From Siderastrea radians (taxonomy: Eukaryota > Cnidaria > Anthozoa > Scleractinia > Rhizangiidae), in the NCBI GenBank assembly GCA_964017195.1, contig OZ024894.1:4924347-4988346 (forward strand): a DNA stretch of 64,000 nucleotides, given 5' to 3'. A program made the position numbers and the translations under genes. Shown here one piece after another: positions 58,833-64,000 of this stretch. Every line of letters begins with the position of its first letter. Within the stretch, counting starts at the first letter, position 1. The notes beneath the pieces were generated by a model, which saw only the letters and a list, made by a program, of their open reading frames with translations, was not told where the DNA came from and did no database searches.

Positions 58833-58913
58833 TAGCACGTTAGGCCTGCCTGACGAATATGATGAACACAATTTGACTGCGAGAGAACAATTGTTTATGC
58901 GATTCACTCACGT

Positions 58914-59126
58914 TTGAGTTTCTTTTGGGTAGTTTTACAGCCTTGTAGAGCGAGCTGTTTGGCTGAGAAAATTGAGAGCGAAGATTTGTCGCCACTGTGT
59001 CGAGATTTGTATTCTTTATACGGCGACGCCATCGAGGCGCCAGTGAAACATTCGATAGTTCGAAGGCTTGGCGGTGGTTTGCTCGTTGGAGTTGTATTTG
59101 TAAACTCTTGTTACTATCACGCTTAA
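58914..59126 (+). other. Upstream ORF in the presumed SMAD 5' leader
   Basis: 70 codons, starting MSFFWVVLQPC and ending FVNSCYYHA, closed 116 nt before the SMAD ATG. It lies after the CRE and before the coding exon, so it would be in the leader if transcription begins near 58850. It has no family resemblance I know. It could be a translated regulatory uORF or chance. Confidence 0.3.
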
Positions 59127-59203
59127 GCCGAAAGTTACAACCTCTTTTATCGATCATCGAAACAACGACACGTGGCTGAACAAAACAGGGTAGTACGAAC
59201 TAG

Positions 59204-62752
<3,549 letters not shown>

Positions 62753-63419
62753 GCCAGACTTAAGTTCATGATGTTTTTAAGTGTTTCATGTTCTGCCGAT
62801 GCCAACAACATTTTATTTGTGCTGATGGTACTTTGCTTAAAAGAGAGGCGTTGCATTTTTGTGGTAAAGCTGGACAAAAGCTTAAGCACTAAAAAGAGCT
62901 TTTTGATAGAGTTATGAATGTTGAATTATTCACTGCAAGTCGGATGGTTGTGATTCAATGCGTGTCAAACAATATTTTTCCAATGAAAACTGCAGTTTAA
63001 AAGGTGATTACACATATCAAGGAAAAGCTCACTGTACTACATTGTTCTGTTATTCAACTTGTACATGCTCTGACATTGAAATTGATAAACACTTATTGAT
63101 CCCGAATCCCGACAAGTTATGGTTCTGTTGTGAAATCCAAAATGTTTCTTGTTTTACCGTGAATGTGTAATAACCACCATTTATTTTATAAGTTTATATA
63201 CTCATGAATGTATGAGACTAAGTAATAATTGTGTAAGAAAAGTGCTGAACAAGATAAGAGGGAATTTTAAATGAAATGCAGGTTTCTTTGTTTCTTTTAC
63301 AACAGAGTTACAATAACCTCTCAGCAGTTTAGGAGTTATGCATGCAAGCGAAGGTTCAACTGAAGTACATGATGCACTAGACTATGAATAGTCACCTAGG
63401 AGAAAAGTTTTGATATCAC
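62753..63419 (+). other. SMAD 3' untranslated region and flank
   Basis: AT-rich sequence after the stop codon without a frame of interest. No clear AATAAA precedes the satellite-like array; the first good one (aataaac, near 63471) lies inside that repeat, so the transcript may end within it. Confidence 0.45.
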
Positions 63420-64000
63420 AGGGATGGAATGAATCCACAGACTCAAAAGTTAGAAACACCTTGTACAACATAATAAACAGTACTTTAAGATATAGTACTG
63501 CTCAATAGCTTTCAGTTGAATGGTCACACTTTTAGATTTTATCCACGAATTGAAAAGTTAGAGCTACCTTGTACAGCATATTTAAATAATCAGTACCCCA
63601 AGGTAGTAACTGCTCTATAGCTTCGATGGACACACTTCTAACTTCACCCTAAGACTCCAAACTCATTATCACTTTGCATAGTTTCTGCTCATCCCCAGGA
63701 GATCAGGGATAATGGGTATAGGGTTTTATTGCAGGAAGACAATACAGTCCCACAATTCTATATGCACTGTGCTCCATGAAAGAGCGATCCCTGGGAATGA
63801 GGCAGATACAGTACAGAATAATAAACAGCACCACGGGAAAGTTCTACTCAGGTGCTTTGATTTGAATGGTTACAAGATTTTGTCCGCAGTCTCGAACATT
63901 GGAACCACCTTGTACAGTACAATAAACAGCACCACTGGAAAGTACTGCTCTTTAATATTTAGCTTTCAATTAAAAGAAATGATCACAATTCCTATTTTCA
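63420..64000 (+). repeat. Satellite-like array running off the window
   Basis: About four or five diverged units of the same phrases seen at 34085 and 55545: atccacagactcaaaagtta, caccttgtacaacataataa acag, agtactgctcaatagctttc, agttgaatggtcacactttt. The unit is about 100-120 bp, interrupted by a non-matching stretch at 63660-63800. Confidence 0.82.

Overview
The window looks like a piece of a basal-metazoan nuclear genome, most likely an anthozoan cnidarian and plausibly a stony coral. The reasons are inferential: GT/AG introns interrupt deeply conserved animal genes (BMP-type SMAD, ALG5, FAXDC2, an MTUS/ATIP-family microtubule protein), the DNA is AT-rich, and the introns and spacers are full of small foldback and terminal-inverted-repeat elements and minisatellites. 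The species cannot be named from the sequence alone. One run of exactly 200 N (2497-2696) is an assembly gap.

Layout. (1) 1-5.3 kb: a broken copy of a fatty acid hydroxylase domain-containing protein 2 (FAXDC2-like) gene. One exon is inverted, one is missing, and a Ty3/Gypsy fragment plus a 294-bp foldback element sit in the middle. (2) 5.3-9.7 kb: spacer with one MITE. (3) 9.7-15.9 kb: the second, intact FAXDC2-like copy (seven coding exons, 353 aa), with an apparent TTAA-flanked element in its 5' flank. (4) 18.4-32.4 kb, minus strand: a large cytoskeletal gene. A CAP-Gly domain near the N terminus is followed by a long disordered region and a C-terminal coiled coil of the MTUS1/MTUS2 (ATIP) family (1514 aa predicted). 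A phase-compatible internal first exon predicts a 561-aa form without CAP-Gly. (5) 32.4-43.3 kb: repeat-rich spacer with MITEs, a 2-kb 30-bp minisatellite, an NTPDase (ENTPD/CD39 family) pseudogene, an 11-bp tandem array and a 1069-bp Mutator-like element with 9-bp target duplications that carries a BEL/Pao-like fragment. (6) 43.4-54.0 kb: ALG5, dolichyl-phosphate beta-glucosyltransferase (11 coding exons, 336 aa), with several MITEs and a minisatellite in its introns. (7) 54-58.8 kb: spacer with a pogo/Tigger-like non-autonomous element. (8) 58.8-62.8 kb: a BMP-type receptor SMAD (Smad1/5-like, four coding exons, 440 aa), followed by a diverged satellite-like repeat that runs off the window.

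The genes do not form a pathway: they are independent eukaryotic transcription units (sterol/lipid oxidation, microtubule regulation, N-glycan precursor synthesis, BMP signalling). Exon models were built by hand from homology, splice sites and reading-frame phase. Every junction in the four intact models keeps phase, which is strong internal support. The most noteworthy observations are the CAP-Gly plus ATIP architecture with its internal alternative start, the tandem FAXDC2 duplication whose upstream copy was rearranged, the SMAD linker without a recognisable PPxY motif, and the CCAAT-bearing minisatellite. I found no strong evidence for a wholly new biological system.
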